A stretch of DNA of 64,000 nt from Falsiphaeobacter marinintestinus (GCF_007923355.1 NZ_VOGO01000001.1:310001-374000), one strand, 5' to 3'; shown: positions 8,019 through 17,537, counted from the stretch's first letter. A program made the numbers and translations. The notes: generated by a model from the sequence alone, not told the origin.

Positions 8019-8615
8019 ATGCAGCAGAGAAACTCGGACCCTATCGATGCAGGTTCAAATTCCCAGACAAGTGACCAAGATTTCATTTCCAGCCTTCTAT
8101 ACACACTTGCTCTGGTGGAAAGTCCGACCGAAGAGGCATTCGACAAGTTCACACGTTTGGTGACAAGGGCGCTCGACGTCCCGGTCGCTCTCGTTTCTTT
8201 TGTTGAAGAAGAGCGGGACCGCCAAGTGTTCAAAAGCCAGATTGGTCTGGATCCGGCATGGGCTGAACTGGGCGAAACGCCGCTTTCACATTCCTTCTGC
8301 CAATATGTGAAACGAGACAATCGTCCTCTTATCATCGAAGACGCCCCGTCGGACTCGCGGGTTTGTGGAAACCTTGCCATCCCCGAACTCGGCGTACGGG
8401 CGTATCTCGGATTTCCTGTCCACGGTCCAAACGGGCGCCCTTTGGGTGCACTATGCGCCATCAATACAGTGTCACACCATTGGTGCACAGAAGATGTCTC
8501 AATCATGAAAGATCTGGCCTCTTGCGTCACGGATCAGATCAACCTTCGCGCAGCGTTGTGCCAGTCGCACGGGCTGGAAGAAAAACGCTTCGCAGGCTGC
8601 TTCCAATCCAGGTGA
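8019..8615 (+). CDS. GAF domain protein
   Basis: A 198-residue cytoplasmic protein that is essentially a single GAF domain (about residues 35-175), with the typical VALVSFVEEERDRQVFKS and YLGFPVHGPNGRPLGALCAIN blocks. The chosen ATG at 8019 follows GGAG; a TTG at 7974 would give 15 more residues. There is no kinase, GGDEF or DNA-binding domain after it, so it may be a stand-alone sensor or partner protein. The ligand is unknown. Nearby genes give no functional clue. Confidence 0.8.
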   Translation: MQQRNSDPIDAGSNSQTSDQDFISSLLYTLALVESPTEEAFDKFTRLVTRALDVPVALVSFVEEERDRQVFKSQIGLDPAWAELGETPLSHSFCQYVKRDNRPLIIEDAPSDSRVCGNLAIPELGVRAYLGFPVHGPNGRPLGALCAINTVSHHWCTEDVSIMKDLASCVTDQINLRAALCQSHGLEEKRFAGCFQSR

Positions 8616-8942
8616 GAGCCTTGCCGCTTTTCAACGCCCTGCCCGATCACAAATTGATCCGCCTCAGCAAGGTCGCACCTGTGCCGCAAAACGGGACCAC
8701 CAGATCCCTCTGACAGATCGTCCGTTTGGATAAAAACAGGGTCCGCTCGGGCAGCCCGGTCGTCTTGCAGTCCTGTCATTCGATGGGGGGATGAATGTCC
8801 AGTCTCCTCTCTCCGACGTATTTTTTCTTGACCCAGACATGTTCTGAGCGCGAACATGAGCAGGCGCGCGGCGTTTCCAAGACTTTTAAGCCCATTTTCT
8901 GAACACTTTTGTTGATCGCCGCCCGTTTCTGGGAGGAAAATC
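8616..8942. other. 327-bp intergenic region with a promoter/operator
   Basis: No coding potential is supported. The right part holds a 7-bp inverted repeat at 8838-8858 overlapping a promoter-like element and the GGAGG ribosome site of the next gene. Confidence 0.55.
8838..8858 (+). promoter_or_regulatory. Palindrome CATGTTC-N7-GAACATG upstream of the SBP56 gene
   Basis: Perfect 7-bp inverted repeat with a 7-nt spacer, about 85 bp before the ATG at 8943. A TTGACC at 8828-8833 could be a -35 element placing the palindrome across the promoter. It resembles an operator for a dimeric regulator; the regulator is not identified. Confidence 0.5.
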
Positions 8943-10343
8943 ATGAACCTTAGACCCGATCCAACGTTCTATCCGTCCGCCAAAGATGCGGCTGCGGGCC
9001 CTGTCGAGACTTTGGCCTTTACCCTTTTGCTCAGCCCCGACGGGTCAAAACCTGACGGGCTTGCCGTGGTCGATGTCGACCCGACTTCTGCAGATTTTGG
9101 CAAAATCGTCAGCACATTATTCATGCCTTACAAAGGCGACGAGTTTCACCATTTTGGCTGGAACGCCTGTTCTTCGGCGCTGTCTCCGCTGACTGGCCAC
9201 GCCTTTTTGGAACGCCGCTATCTGATCATTCCAGGCATTCGGTCGTCGCGAATCTATGTGATTGACGTGAAAGATCCGCGCGATCCGAAGATCCACAAGA
9301 TCATCGAACCTGAAGAGGTTTTCGCCAAAACCGGGTATTCTCGTCCGCACACGATCCATTGCGGACCGGAAGGCATCTATGTCTCAACCCTTGGCGGAGG
9401 CGGCGTCGATGGAACGGACGGGCCTCCGGGTATCTTCATCCTTGATTGTGAAAGCTTCGAAATTCTGGGCCGCTATGAGATGGACCGGGGCGCGCAGGAT
9501 AAGCACTATGATTTCTGGTGGAACCTGCCACGCGATTACATGATCAGTTCAGAATGGGGGCTACCGCCTCAATTCGAGAACGGCATCGTCGCCGAAGATC
9601 TGCTCAGTAACAAATATGGCCACAGCATTCATTTCTGGGACCTGCGCGGTCGCAAGGTTGTGCAGACCATCGATCTGGGCGCAAATCACCAGATGGCGCT
9701 GGAAATCCGCCCGGCACATGACCCTGCCAAACAGCATGGGTTCTGCGGTGTCGTGGTCGATACATCCAATCTTCAGGGTGCGATCTTTACCTGGTGGCAG
9801 AAAGACGACGGAACCTTCGAGGCCAAGAAAACCATCACCATCGACCCTCAACCGGCAGATGCCGACGACCTGCCCGATCTGTTGAAAGGCTTTGGCGCGA
9901 CACCGCCGCTGGTGACCGACATTGATCTCAGCCTTGATGACCGCCATCTGTATGTCGCCTGTTGGGGAACCGGAGAAATGCATCAGTACGATGTGTCCGA
10001 TCCCATGAATCCAAAACTATCAGGCAAGGTCGACATCGGTGGCATCGTCAAAAAAACCGCGCATCCGAACGGCAAGGCCTTTGGATACGGCCCGCAGATG
10101 GTCGAAATCAGTCGCGACAGCAAACGCGTCTATTGGACCAATTCGCTGTATTCGACGTGGGACGACCAGTTCTATCCCGGCGAACGCGGCGCGGCGATGG
10201 TTCTGGCCCATGTCGGCGAAGACGGCGGGCTGACGCTGGACGAAAACTTCTGGGTAGAATTCCCCGAGGGCTACCGCTCTCATCAGATCCGGCTGGAGGG
10301 CGGCGACTGTTCGACCGACAGCTTCTGCTATCCCAATGTCTGA
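8943..10343 (+). CDS. SBP56 / methanethiol-oxidase-like selenium-binding protein
   Basis: A 466-residue member of the SBP56 family, a seven-bladed beta-propeller-type protein. Family members in Hyphomicrobium and marine roseobacters (MtoX) oxidise methanethiol, an intermediate of DMSP degradation. Typical segments are HHFGWNACSS, SRPHTIHCGPEG, KHYDFWWNLPR and KAFGYGPQMVEIS; the His and Cys residues in these are likely metal ligands. There is no signal peptide, unlike the periplasmic Hyphomicrobium enzyme, so a cytoplasmic location or a different substrate is possible. It starts at an ATG with GGAGGAAA. The next gene is a membrane protein 6 nt downstream, not the SCO1/MauG pair described with some mtoX genes. 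Confidence 0.88.
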   Translation: MNLRPDPTFYPSAKDAAAGPVETLAFTLLLSPDGSKPDGLAVVDVDPTSADFGKIVSTLFMPYKGDEFHHFGWNACSSALSPLTGHAFLERRYLIIPGIRSSRIYVIDVKDPRDPKIHKIIEPEEVFAKTGYSRPHTIHCGPEGIYVSTLGGGGVDGTDGPPGIFILDCESFEILGRYEMDRGAQDKHYDFWWNLPRDYMISSEWGLPPQFENGIVAEDLLSNKYGHSIHFWDLRGRKVVQTIDLGANHQMALEIRPAHDPAKQHGFCGVVVDTSNLQGAIFTWWQKDDGTFEAKKTITIDPQPADADDLPDLLKGFGATPPLVTDIDLSLDDRHLYVACWGTGEMHQYDVSDPMNPKLSGKVDIGGIVKKTAHPNGKAFGYGPQMVEISRDSKRVYWTNSLYSTWDDQFYPGERGAAMVLAHVGEDGGLTLDENFWVEFPEGYRSHQIRLEGGDCSTDSFCYPNV

Positions 10344-10349
10344 TCTGAA

Positions 10350-11009
10350 GTGCTCAGCGTGACAACTACGGCCGGCCTGTGGCTGGCCGTAGTCCTCAGT
10401 GGTCTCTACCACGGCATAAACCCCGGAATGGGTTGGCCGCTTGCTGTGTCGTCCGCCATGATGGAGCGCCGCGAAACGGCCTTGTTCAGGGCCCTCGGCG
10501 CATTGGCGATTGGCCATTTCGCGGCGATGCTTGTGATCCTGGTACCGTTTTCGCTGATGACAGCACTTGTTACCTATGAACGGCCCATCCGGATCGGAGG
10601 TGGCCTCCTTGTGGCAGGTCTGGGCGTGTACCTGTTGATCACCCGCCGTCACCCACGCTTTCTGTCGCGCATCCCGCCATCACAACTGGCGCTATGGTCT
10701 TTCCTTGTCGCAATCGTGCACGGCGCGGCATTGATGCTGGTGCCAATCTATCTAGGCCTCTGTGCCGCCGAAGACCTAGATTCGGGCCACCGTGCCGCCC
10801 AGGATCTGATGGCCCGCAACGCCACACTCCTTGGCGCGGTCGCCCTCACCCATACAGCCGCAATGATCGTTTCCGGGGGCACGCTGGCCTATGCAGTCCA
10901 CCGCTGGCTTGGGCTAAGCTTTCTTCGCAAAACCTGGTTCGATCTGGAGGCCGTATGGGCCACCAGTCTTGTCATCGTCGGAGGATTGGGCATCGCCTCA
11001 GCCTTGTGA
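10350..11009 (+). CDS. Integral membrane protein coupled to the SBP56 gene
   Basis: A 219-residue protein with about six predicted membrane helices. It has a conserved-looking start, LYHGINPGMGWPLAVSSAMMER, and a central VAIVHGAALMLVPI. It starts at GTG 10350, with GTG 10359 as alternative, immediately after the SBP56 stop, so the two are probably cotranscribed. I do not recognise a named family. A role in transport, or in maturation or electron transfer for the SBP56 partner, is only suggested by the pairing. Confidence 0.75.
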   Translation: MLSVTTTAGLWLAVVLSGLYHGINPGMGWPLAVSSAMMERRETALFRALGALAIGHFAAMLVILVPFSLMTALVTYERPIRIGGGLLVAGLGVYLLITRRHPRFLSRIPPSQLALWSFLVAIVHGAALMLVPIYLGLCAAEDLDSGHRAAQDLMARNATLLGAVALTHTAAMIVSGGTLAYAVHRWLGLSFLRKTWFDLEAVWATSLVIVGGLGIASAL

Positions 11010-11018
11010 CCGGATCGG

Positions 11019-11354
11019 TCAGGCCTTGGTTGCTGGCGTCCACGCCTTGGTGCTCATCTCAACCAGTTTTCCGGTTTCATCCGTATACCGGTCGATCGCG
11101 GTTTGAAAAAACTCGGCCTGAACCTTGTGCAACTCGCTCATGTCCTTGCAGTGCAACAACCTGTGCTGCAACTCTACATCCTTTTCGACCCGATCCGCAA
11201 AGAACTGAAGCACTTCGCTGCCCAGATCGCTCATCCGCTCGACCCAGTCGGTTCCCATCCAGTTCATCGATCCAAAGCCCATTTTCTGCAATTGGGCCAT
11301 GGCGTCGGTTACAGCCTTGGTGGCGTCTTCAGTGGTCTTGGACGATTTCGTCAT
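11019..11354 (-). CDS. Phasin family protein
   Basis: A 111-residue, mostly helical protein (AMAQLQKMGFGSMNW, EFFQTAIDRYTDETGKLVEM) typical of phasins, which coat polyhydroxyalkanoate granules. The start at 11354 is chosen for AGGAG just upstream; the open frame extends further but without support. No PHA synthase is visible nearby. It lies downstream of, and in the same direction as, the CoxM operon but is separated by a strong terminator. Confidence 0.82.
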   Translation of the reverse strand: MTKSSKTTEDATKAVTDAMAQLQKMGFGSMNWMGTDWVERMSDLGSEVLQFFADRVEKDVELQHRLLHCKDMSELHKVQAEFFQTAIDRYTDETGKLVEMSTKAWTPATKA

Positions 11355-11430
11355 GTCAGTCTCCTTTTTTTCGTTTGTTGAAGAATAACACGCCCTGCGT
11401 CGCCCCACATTGACGCGGGTCAAAACGCAA

Positions 11431-11461
11431 AAAAGGCGCCCGGCTTTTGGGGGCGCCTTTT
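11431..11461 (-). terminator. Terminator of the cox operon
   Basis: 11-bp stem (AAAAGGCGCCC / GGGCGCCTTTT) with a 9-nt loop. Read on the minus strand it is followed by a T-run (TTTTTTGCGTTTT), 20 bp behind the CoxM-type gene. Confidence 0.88.
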
Positions 11462-11480
11462 ACTTGTCGTTTGATCAGTT

Positions 11481-12266
11481 TCAGCCTGCTGCGGTAACCG
11501 CCCGCTTGGTCATGACACCCACCAGATGTGCCCGGTATTCTTTGGTGCCGTGCAGATCGCCGATCATATTCGCCGGGGCGACTTTAAGGTCCATAAGCGC
11601 ATCTGGCCGAAACTCCTTGTTCAGGGCCTCCTCAGCTTCGCTCCAGCGGAACACACCTTCTTCGGATGCGCCCGTGACCGCGACCCGAACGCCATCGGCG
11701 TATTTCGCAACGAACACGCCAACCAGCGCAAAACGCGATGCTGGCTGCAGGAACTTCTGATAGTTCGCCGCCTGCGGGATCGGGAACTTCACTGCGGTGA
11801 TAATCTCACCTTCGTTCAGAGCCGTGGTGAACATGCCCTGGAAATAGTCATCCGCCGCGATCTCACGCGTGTTGGTGACGATGGTCGCGCCAGATGCCAA
11901 TGCTGCCGACGGATAGCAGGCCGATGGATCGTTATTGGCCAGCGATCCTCCGATTGTACCACGGTTACGCACGGCCGGGTCACCGATATGGCTCGCCAGA
12001 TCCGCCAGCGCCGGATAGGCACCAGCCTCGGCCGCAACGGTACCATGCGTGGTGCCGCCACCAATGGTCAGAACGCCGCCATCAGCGCTCACGCCCTTCA
12101 TGTCGGCGATACCGCTCAGACTGACCAGCTTAGACGGGCTGGCCAGACGCTGCTTCATGGTCGGCAGCAAAGTCTGTCCGCCGCCCAGCGCCTGTGCATC
12201 TTCCTCACCCAGCGCCGATACGGCCTCGGCTACGGTCGAGGGTTTCACGAACTCGAAATTATACAT
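11481..12266 (-). CDS. Molybdenum hydroxylase FAD-binding subunit (CoxM-like)
   Basis: The medium subunit (261 residues) of an aerobic CO-dehydrogenase-like or xanthine-oxidase-family enzyme. It carries FAD and passes electrons from the Fe-S subunit. FAD motifs GGGQTLLPTMKQRL (near residue 28) and TIGGSLANNDP (near 105) are intact. It is the last gene of the minus-strand operon, about 94 bp behind the large subunit, and a REP-like element occupies that gap. Confidence 0.93.
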   Translation of the reverse strand: MYNFEFVKPSTVAEAVSALGEEDAQALGGGQTLLPTMKQRLASPSKLVSLSGIADMKGVSADGGVLTIGGGTTHGTVAAEAGAYPALADLASHIGDPAVRNRGTIGGSLANNDPSACYPSAALASGATIVTNTREIAADDYFQGMFTTALNEGEIITAVKFPIPQAANYQKFLQPASRFALVGVFVAKYADGVRVAVTGASEEGVFRWSEAEEALNKEFRPDALMDLKVAPANMIGDLHGTKEYRAHLVGVMTKRAVTAAG

Positions 12267-12305
12267 CTCGTCTCTCCTCCAAAAGGTCCTGGCATTTTAC
12301 CGTTT

Positions 12306-12359
12306 CCTCTTGCTCTAAATATCCCGGGGGGTCCGGGGGGCTGGCCCCCCGGCCCGTCC
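12306..12359. repeat. REP-like element copy 1
   Basis: Sequence CCTCTTGC...AAATATCCCGGGGG followed by a GC-rich hairpin GGGGGGCTGGCCCCCC. The same left part and GGCTGGCCCCC hairpin recur at 28601-28670, so this is probably a dispersed intergenic repeat of this genome. It lies between the CoxL- and CoxM-type genes. Confidence 0.6.
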
Positions 12360-12360
12360 C

Positions 12361-14724
12361 TTAACCGTTCATCGCTGCCCAGACGCGCGACGGGCTCAGC
12401 GGCATGTCGATATGAGTGACATCCTTGCCAGCCGACTGCAACGCGTCGACCACGGCGTTCACGACCGCCGGGGGTGACCCGATTGCACCCGCCTCACCAC
12501 AGCCTTTCACGCCCAACGGGTTGTGCGTACATGGCGTGACACAGGAATGATCCACCGAATAGAACGGTACATCATCGGCGCGCGGCATCGCGTAATCCAT
12601 GTAGGACGCACTCAGCAACTGACCGTTCTCGTCATAGACCGCACCTTCCAGCAACGCCTGCCCGATACCCTGCGCAATGCCACCATGGACCTGCCCGGAT
12701 ACGATCATCGGATTGACGATGTTGCCAAAGTCATCCGCCGCGGCAAAGCTTTCGATGGTCACCTTTCCAGTGTCGGGGTCGACTTCGACTTCGCAGCAAT
12801 AGGCGCCCGAAGGATAGGTGAAGTTCGCCGGATCATAGAACGCGGTTTCCTCCAAGCCCGGCTCGATGTCTTCAAGCGGATAGTTGTGCGGAACATACGC
12901 CGCAAGGCAGACATCGCCCCACGCCACCGACTTGTCGGTACCGGCCACGCTGAACGCGCCGTCCTTCAACTCGATATCGGCTTCCGAGGCTTCCATCAGG
13001 TGCGCCGCGATCTTGCGGGCCTTGTTGATGATCTTCTCGGTTGCGCGCACCATTGCCGATCCACCAACAGCCAGCGACCGCGAGCCATAGGTGCCCATGC
13101 CCATCGGAGTATTGGCTGTATCGCCATGAACGATCTCGACCATGCTTTCATCGATGCCGATCATTTCCGCGATCACCTGCGGGAACGAGGTTTCATGCCC
13201 CTGGCCGTGGCTGTGCGATCCGGTCATGACGACAAGCCCGCCGGTGGCGTTCACACGCACCGTGGCACTTTCATACAGACCGGCGCGCGCGCCCAACTGA
13301 CCCACCAGGTTCGACGGCGCGATACCGCAGGCCTCGATATAGCAGTTCACACCCAGACCACGCAGCTTGCCGTTCTTTTCGCTTTCCGCACGTCGCGCAG
13401 CAAAGCCGGACAGGTCGGCAATCTCGGACAGCTTGTCCATGGTCGCGTTGTAATCACCGGTATCGTATTCCACGGCCACAGGCGTGGCATAGGGGAACTC
13501 GGTGATAAAGTTCTGGCGACGCAGCGCAATCGGATCAACACCCAATTCCCGCGCGGCTTTATCCACGACGCGTTCCAGCTGATACGTCGCTTCAGGGCGA
13601 CCAGCACCGCGATAGGCGTCAACGGGAACGGTGTTGGTAAAGACCGCTTTCACGTTCACATAGATCAGCGGCGTCTTATAGTTGCCCGCCATCAGCGTGC
13701 CGTGCAGCCATGTCGGAACCGAAGGTGCAAACGTGGACAGATATGCGCCCATGTTGGCGTAGGTTTCGGTACGCAGAGCCGTAAAGTTATTGTCTGCGTC
13801 CAAAGCCAGTTCGATCTTGGTGACGTGATCGCGCCCATGTGCGTCCGAGATGAACGCCTCAGACCGCGATGACGTCCACTTGACCGGGCGATTGATCGCC
13901 TTGGCCGCGAAGGTACAGAACGCTTCTTCAGCATAGTGGAAAATCTTGGTGCCAAAACCGCCGCCCACGTCCGGGGCTACAACGCGCAGCTTGTGCTCTG
14001 GAATCCCCAGAACGAACGCGCCCATCAGCAGCCGGATCACATGCGGGTTCTGGCTGGTGGTATACAGCGTCGACTCACCGTTGTGACGGGCATAGTCGCC
14101 AACGGCCACACGCGGCTCCATCGGGTTCGCAACCAAACGGTTGTTCACCAGTTCCAGAGTGGTGACATGCGCGGCGTTGCTGAACGCCTCATCGACCGCA
14201 CCTTTGTTTTCTTCAACAAAGCCCCAGTCATAACACAGGTTGCTGGTCAGATCGTCGTGGACCTTGGTGGCCCCTTCCTGAACAGCGGCCTTCATATCGA
14301 TAACAGCCGGCAGCTCTTCCATATCGACTTCGATCGCTTCTGCCGCGTCCCGCGCCTGCTCGGGCGTATTTGCGACAACAGCAGCAATCGGGTCCCCAAC
14401 ATGGCGAACTTTGCCCTGGGCCAGAACCGGGTGTGCTGGCTCCTGCATGGGCTGACCGTGCTTGTCAGTCACTTGCCATCCGCAAGGGATGCTGCCAACG
14501 CCTTCGAAATCTGCACCGGTAAAGATGCGCACAACGCCGGGCATTGCAGCGGCAGCAGTTGAGTCGATCCCATTGATCTTTCCGTGCGCAACATCCGAGC
14601 GCAGGAAATGCACATAGGCCTGACCATTCAGGTTGATATCGTCGGTATAGTTGCCGACGCCGGTCAAAAACCGAACGTCTTCGCGCCGCTTCGGGCTGGC
14701 GCCAATGCCGTGGTCCTTGGGCAT
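12361..14724 (-). CDS. Molybdenum hydroxylase large subunit, form II CoxL type
   Basis: The catalytic molybdopterin subunit (787 residues). The active-site loop reads AYRGAGRPEA, the form II signature, not the AYxCSFR of true form I carbon monoxide dehydrogenases, so CO oxidation should not be assumed. The catalytic Glu region KGCGEAGAIGSPPA is near the C-terminus. The start at 14724 follows GGGAGG; the frame extends 12 codons upstream without support. It sits in an operon with the S and M subunits and XdhC and molybdopterin-binding helpers. The likely substrate is an aldehyde, purine or other heterocycle; I cannot say which. Confidence 0.93.
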   Translation of the reverse strand: MPKDHGIGASPKRREDVRFLTGVGNYTDDINLNGQAYVHFLRSDVAHGKINGIDSTAAAAMPGVVRIFTGADFEGVGSIPCGWQVTDKHGQPMQEPAHPVLAQGKVRHVGDPIAAVVANTPEQARDAAEAIEVDMEELPAVIDMKAAVQEGATKVHDDLTSNLCYDWGFVEENKGAVDEAFSNAAHVTTLELVNNRLVANPMEPRVAVGDYARHNGESTLYTTSQNPHVIRLLMGAFVLGIPEHKLRVVAPDVGGGFGTKIFHYAEEAFCTFAAKAINRPVKWTSSRSEAFISDAHGRDHVTKIELALDADNNFTALRTETYANMGAYLSTFAPSVPTWLHGTLMAGNYKTPLIYVNVKAVFTNTVPVDAYRGAGRPEATYQLERVVDKAARELGVDPIALRRQNFITEFPYATPVAVEYDTGDYNATMDKLSEIADLSGFAARRAESEKNGKLRGLGVNCYIEACGIAPSNLVGQLGARAGLYESATVRVNATGGLVVMTGSHSHGQGHETSFPQVIAEMIGIDESMVEIVHGDTANTPMGMGTYGSRSLAVGGSAMVRATEKIINKARKIAAHLMEASEADIELKDGAFSVAGTDKSVAWGDVCLAAYVPHNYPLEDIEPGLEETAFYDPANFTYPSGAYCCEVEVDPDTGKVTIESFAAADDFGNIVNPMIVSGQVHGGIAQGIGQALLEGAVYDENGQLLSASYMDYAMPRADDVPFYSVDHSCVTPCTHNPLGVKGCGEAGAIGSPPAVVNAVVDALQSAGKDVTHIDMPLSPSRVWAAMNG

Positions 14725-14814
14725 TTTGGTATTCCTCCCTTGGGTGGTGCGTGAAATCACGCACCCTTTATCTGGGTACTAAACAATGAGGCACACTGGG
14801 TGCCTGACGGTTCA

Positions 14815-15300
14815 TCACTCGGCTGCGATTGCGCTGACGTCCTGTCCGGACGCGGCCATGATCGCTTTGACGATGTTGTGGTACCCGGTACAGCGGCAGA
14901 TATTGCCTTCCAGATAAGCCCGGATTTCGGCTTCGCTGGGTGACGGGTTGTCTTTCAGCAAAGCAACCGCGCTCATCACCATGCCCGGTGTGCAAAACCC
15001 ACACTGCAATCCGTGATGATCCTGAAACGCCTGCTGAACGGCATTCAGCGTACCATCCGCTGCGGCCTGACTTTCGATGGTCGCCACGTCGGCCCCATCA
15101 GCTTCGGCCGCCAGAATGGTGCACGATTTCACCGCATTCCCATCCACATGAACGACGCAAGCGCCGCACTGGCTGGTGTCACAACCAACATGTGTTCCTG
15201 TGAGTCCAAGATGTTCCCGCAGGAAAGTGGACAACAAGGTCCGGCCCTCGACGTCACCGCTGGCGGCCTGGCCGTTCACGGTCATTGAGACCTGTGTCAT
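14815..15300 (-). CDS. Molybdenum hydroxylase [2Fe-2S] subunit (CoxS-like)
   Basis: The 161-residue small subunit with two [2Fe-2S] centres. The plant-type N-terminal site is [16 protein letters not shown]...C, and the C-terminal site is CGFCTPGM...NICRCTGY. It has a GGAGGA ribosome site. It is the first of the three structural genes, followed after 90 bp by the large subunit. The C-terminus extends slightly past the usual CRCTGY end with about 20 residues. Confidence 0.94.
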   Translation of the reverse strand: MTQVSMTVNGQAASGDVEGRTLLSTFLREHLGLTGTHVGCDTSQCGACVVHVDGNAVKSCTILAAEADGADVATIESQAAADGTLNAVQQAFQDHHGLQCGFCTPGMVMSAVALLKDNPSPSEAEIRAYLEGNICRCTGYHNIVKAIMAASGQDVSAIAAE

Positions 15301-15537
15301 TAGCTCCTCCCGATTTATGCTTGCTTGACTTGACGAAAGTTAAACACGGGGGTCTGAACTTGAGAACCCAAAAAAACAAAGGCGATGGGCTACTTAGGTC
15401 GAAGATTCTCGCAAACCTCTGAGATTCATGGTGGGCGGAGTGCAAACGCTACGACCAAAGTAGGGCACACCGGGTTTTGACCCACGCCAAGGATTCGCAG
15501 GAAATGGCCGAGCTTCGAGACACGATTGCCCGGTGTT

Positions 15538-16566
15538 TCAGAATTTGGGGGGTGTTCCAGCGGCTCGGCGGGGCCGTCCGGCCCGTGGTTGCGGGCGGGT
15601 CGGGATTTCTTTTAGCAATCCGCCAACACCCATTCCGGATATGTCGTCGTCGGTGACGACGATTCCACAGGCAACGCGGGACAGGACCCAATCGGCCCCA
15701 TTCAAAGCGGGTGAACGCGCGCACCCGGGAAGGCCGATCACCGGTCGATTTTCGATCTGCCCGAGGAACAAAAGATTACCCGGGTCCACCGGCATTCCGA
15801 ACCGTGCCACCGACCCACCCGCCAGCCGGACCGACAAAGGCGCAACGTCGTCGGGGTCCATGGTGGCCGAGCCGGTCAAGATCATCGCGATCTCTCCACC
15901 GACGGCTTTGACCGCTTTCGCCAGGTCCTGCGGGTGGTGCGCAACGGTGCGGACGTCCGTCAGCTCCATGCCAAGCGCCTCGATCCGGCCGCGAATCGAC
16001 CGGATGCCCTTGCTGTCATCCGGCCCACCGGGGATTTCCGTCACAACCAACCCTGCCGTTGCGAAGACTGGCTTTGCAAGGCGCACTGAATCAGGCGCAG
16101 CGGATTCGGCGGCAACCACATCCGCTTCGGGCACCGCAAAGCTTATCACCTTGATCGTGGCCACCATGCCGCCAAGGCCCATCTGCTGGTACGGCGGGAC
16201 CGTCGCGATGGTAATCATCGGGTGGATACGGTTGAATCGCTCCAACGCCGCAACATCCAGCGTCACAACACCCGGCCCGTCAGCGACCAGATTGACCCGC
16301 CCCGTAAAGGGGTCAGTTACGCGCAGCCCGACAGCGGACGGGTCCGGCACCAGGGACGCAGCCAACCGACGTGCTGCTTCGTTTTCATGAACATCATTCG
16401 CATCCAGTCGCGCAGCAATGACTTGATCAACCCCCGCAGCAACAAGAGCTGCGACATGGTCAGACCCCAACGCGATGCCCTTGCGTAACCGCAGATCGCC
16501 CACGCTCAGCGAATGCGCCAGAATGCTGCCCTGCGCCGCATCAACCGGGACAGGTCCGAATTTCAA
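15538..16566 (-). CDS. Molybdopterin-binding protein (MoeA/MogA-like domain)
   Basis: A 342-residue protein with an N-terminal MoeA-like part (KFGPVPVDAAQGSILAHS) and a C-terminal MoCF-type molybdopterin-binding domain (TAGLVVTEIPGG, LTGSATMDPDDVAP, VIGLPGCARSP). The start is TTG at 16566, overlapping the xdhC stop, with a weak ribosome site, which suggests translational coupling. It probably helps mature or insert the molybdenum cofactor (possibly as the cytosine dinucleotide) for the adjacent hydroxylase. Related proteins in other roseobacters carry an additional nucleotidyltransferase domain that is absent here. Confidence 0.85.
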   Translation of the reverse strand: MKFGPVPVDAAQGSILAHSLSVGDLRLRKGIALGSDHVAALVAAGVDQVIAARLDANDVHENEAARRLAASLVPDPSAVGLRVTDPFTGRVNLVADGPGVVTLDVAALERFNRIHPMITIATVPPYQQMGLGGMVATIKVISFAVPEADVVAAESAAPDSVRLAKPVFATAGLVVTEIPGGPDDSKGIRSIRGRIEALGMELTDVRTVAHHPQDLAKAVKAVGGEIAMILTGSATMDPDDVAPLSVRLAGGSVARFGMPVDPGNLLFLGQIENRPVIGLPGCARSPALNGADWVLSRVACGIVVTDDDISGMGVGGLLKEIPTRPQPRAGRPRRAAGTPPKF

Positions 16567-17537
16567 GGCGTAACCCCACGCAGGACTGCTGTCATCTGGG
16601 CCAATATCGCCACCGCGATTTCAGCAGGCCCCGCTGCACCGATGTTCAGGCCAATGGGGCCATGAATGCGCGCGATCTGCTTTTCGGTGAACTCGGCGGC
16701 CTCCATCCGGGCCTCGCGTTTCGCGTGGGTCCGGGTCGATCCCAGCGCACCAATGTAAAAGCAATCGGCTCGCAACGCGGCTTCCAGTGCCGGGTCGTCC
16801 AGTTTGGGATCGTGGGTCAGCAGCACCAGTGCAGTCCGGGCATCAAGCCCGAGTTTCTCGACCGCTTCATCCGGCCAGTCATGCAGGATGGTTTCGCCCG
16901 GAAACCGCGCGTCCGAGGCAAACGCCTCGCGCGGGTCGATGATGGCCGGGTCGTATCCGGCGATCTTTGCCATCGGAACCAACGCCTGCGCGATGTGCAC
17001 CGCCCCGACGATGATCAGCCGCAAGGGTGGATTGTGAATTGCGACAAAGGTATCGCCATCCTCTTCGAACCCCGACTGGTCCCTGCGCATCCGGTCGGGA
17101 TATGCGTCATGCAGCAGATGGCGCGTGCCGTCCCACAACCGGATTTCATAAGCCAGCGGAATGCGCTTGGCCCGGGCGTCGACCAGTTCGGCCAAAAGAT
17201 CTTCGGGCATCGCTGTCCCGATCGGTTCCACCAAAATTCGGATCGTTCCACCACAGGCCAGACCCACGGCAAAAGCGTCGTCATCGCTGACGCCAAACTC
17301 AAGTATCCTGTGCTCTCCGGCCTCCAGGGCCTCAAGCGCTTCGACGATGACCGCGCCTTCGACGCAGCCGCCGGACACAGATCCTTCGATGCGCCCGTCA
17401 CCGCCGATCACCAGTTGCGCCCCAACCCGACGGGGCGCGCTGCCCCAGGTTTCGACAACGGTTGCCAGGGCTGCGCCCAGCCCGTCGCGGTGCCAGGACA
17501 ATGCGGTTTCGGGGATGTTGTCGAAACTGTCTTTCAT
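16563..17537 (-). CDS. XdhC/CoxI family maturation factor
   Basis: A 324-residue protein with the N-terminal XdhC_CoxI domain (TVVETWGSAPRRVGAQLVI, SVSGGCVEGAV) and a C-terminal Rossmann domain (LIIVGAVHIAQALVPMAK, YIGALGSTRTH, GLNIGA). The family binds and sulfurates molybdenum cofactor before insertion into xanthine-dehydrogenase-type enzymes. The ATG at 17537 has GGAG 6-8 nt upstream and overlaps the DUF1203 stop. The gene overlaps its downstream neighbour by 4 nt. Confidence 0.92.
   Translation of the reverse strand: MKDSFDNIPETALSWHRDGLGAALATVVETWGSAPRRVGAQLVIGGDGRIEGSVSGGCVEGAVIVEALEALEAGEHRILEFGVSDDDAFAVGLACGGTIRILVEPIGTAMPEDLLAELVDARAKRIPLAYEIRLWDGTRHLLHDAYPDRMRRDQSGFEEDGDTFVAIHNPPLRLIIVGAVHIAQALVPMAKIAGYDPAIIDPREAFASDARFPGETILHDWPDEAVEKLGLDARTALVLLTHDPKLDDPALEAALRADCFYIGALGSTRTHAKREARMEAAEFTEKQIARIHGPIGLNIGAAGPAEIAVAILAQMTAVLRGVTP

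Noticed and set aside
12523-13872. 449-codon plus-strand frame opposite the CoxL-type gene
   Set aside because: Antisense shadow of a clear gene in GC-rich DNA; composition is rich in Arg/His/Gly with no recognisable domain.
12361-14724. Annotation as carbon monoxide dehydrogenase
   Set aside because: The active-site loop is AYRGAGR (form II), not AYxCSFR, so CO oxidation is not supported.
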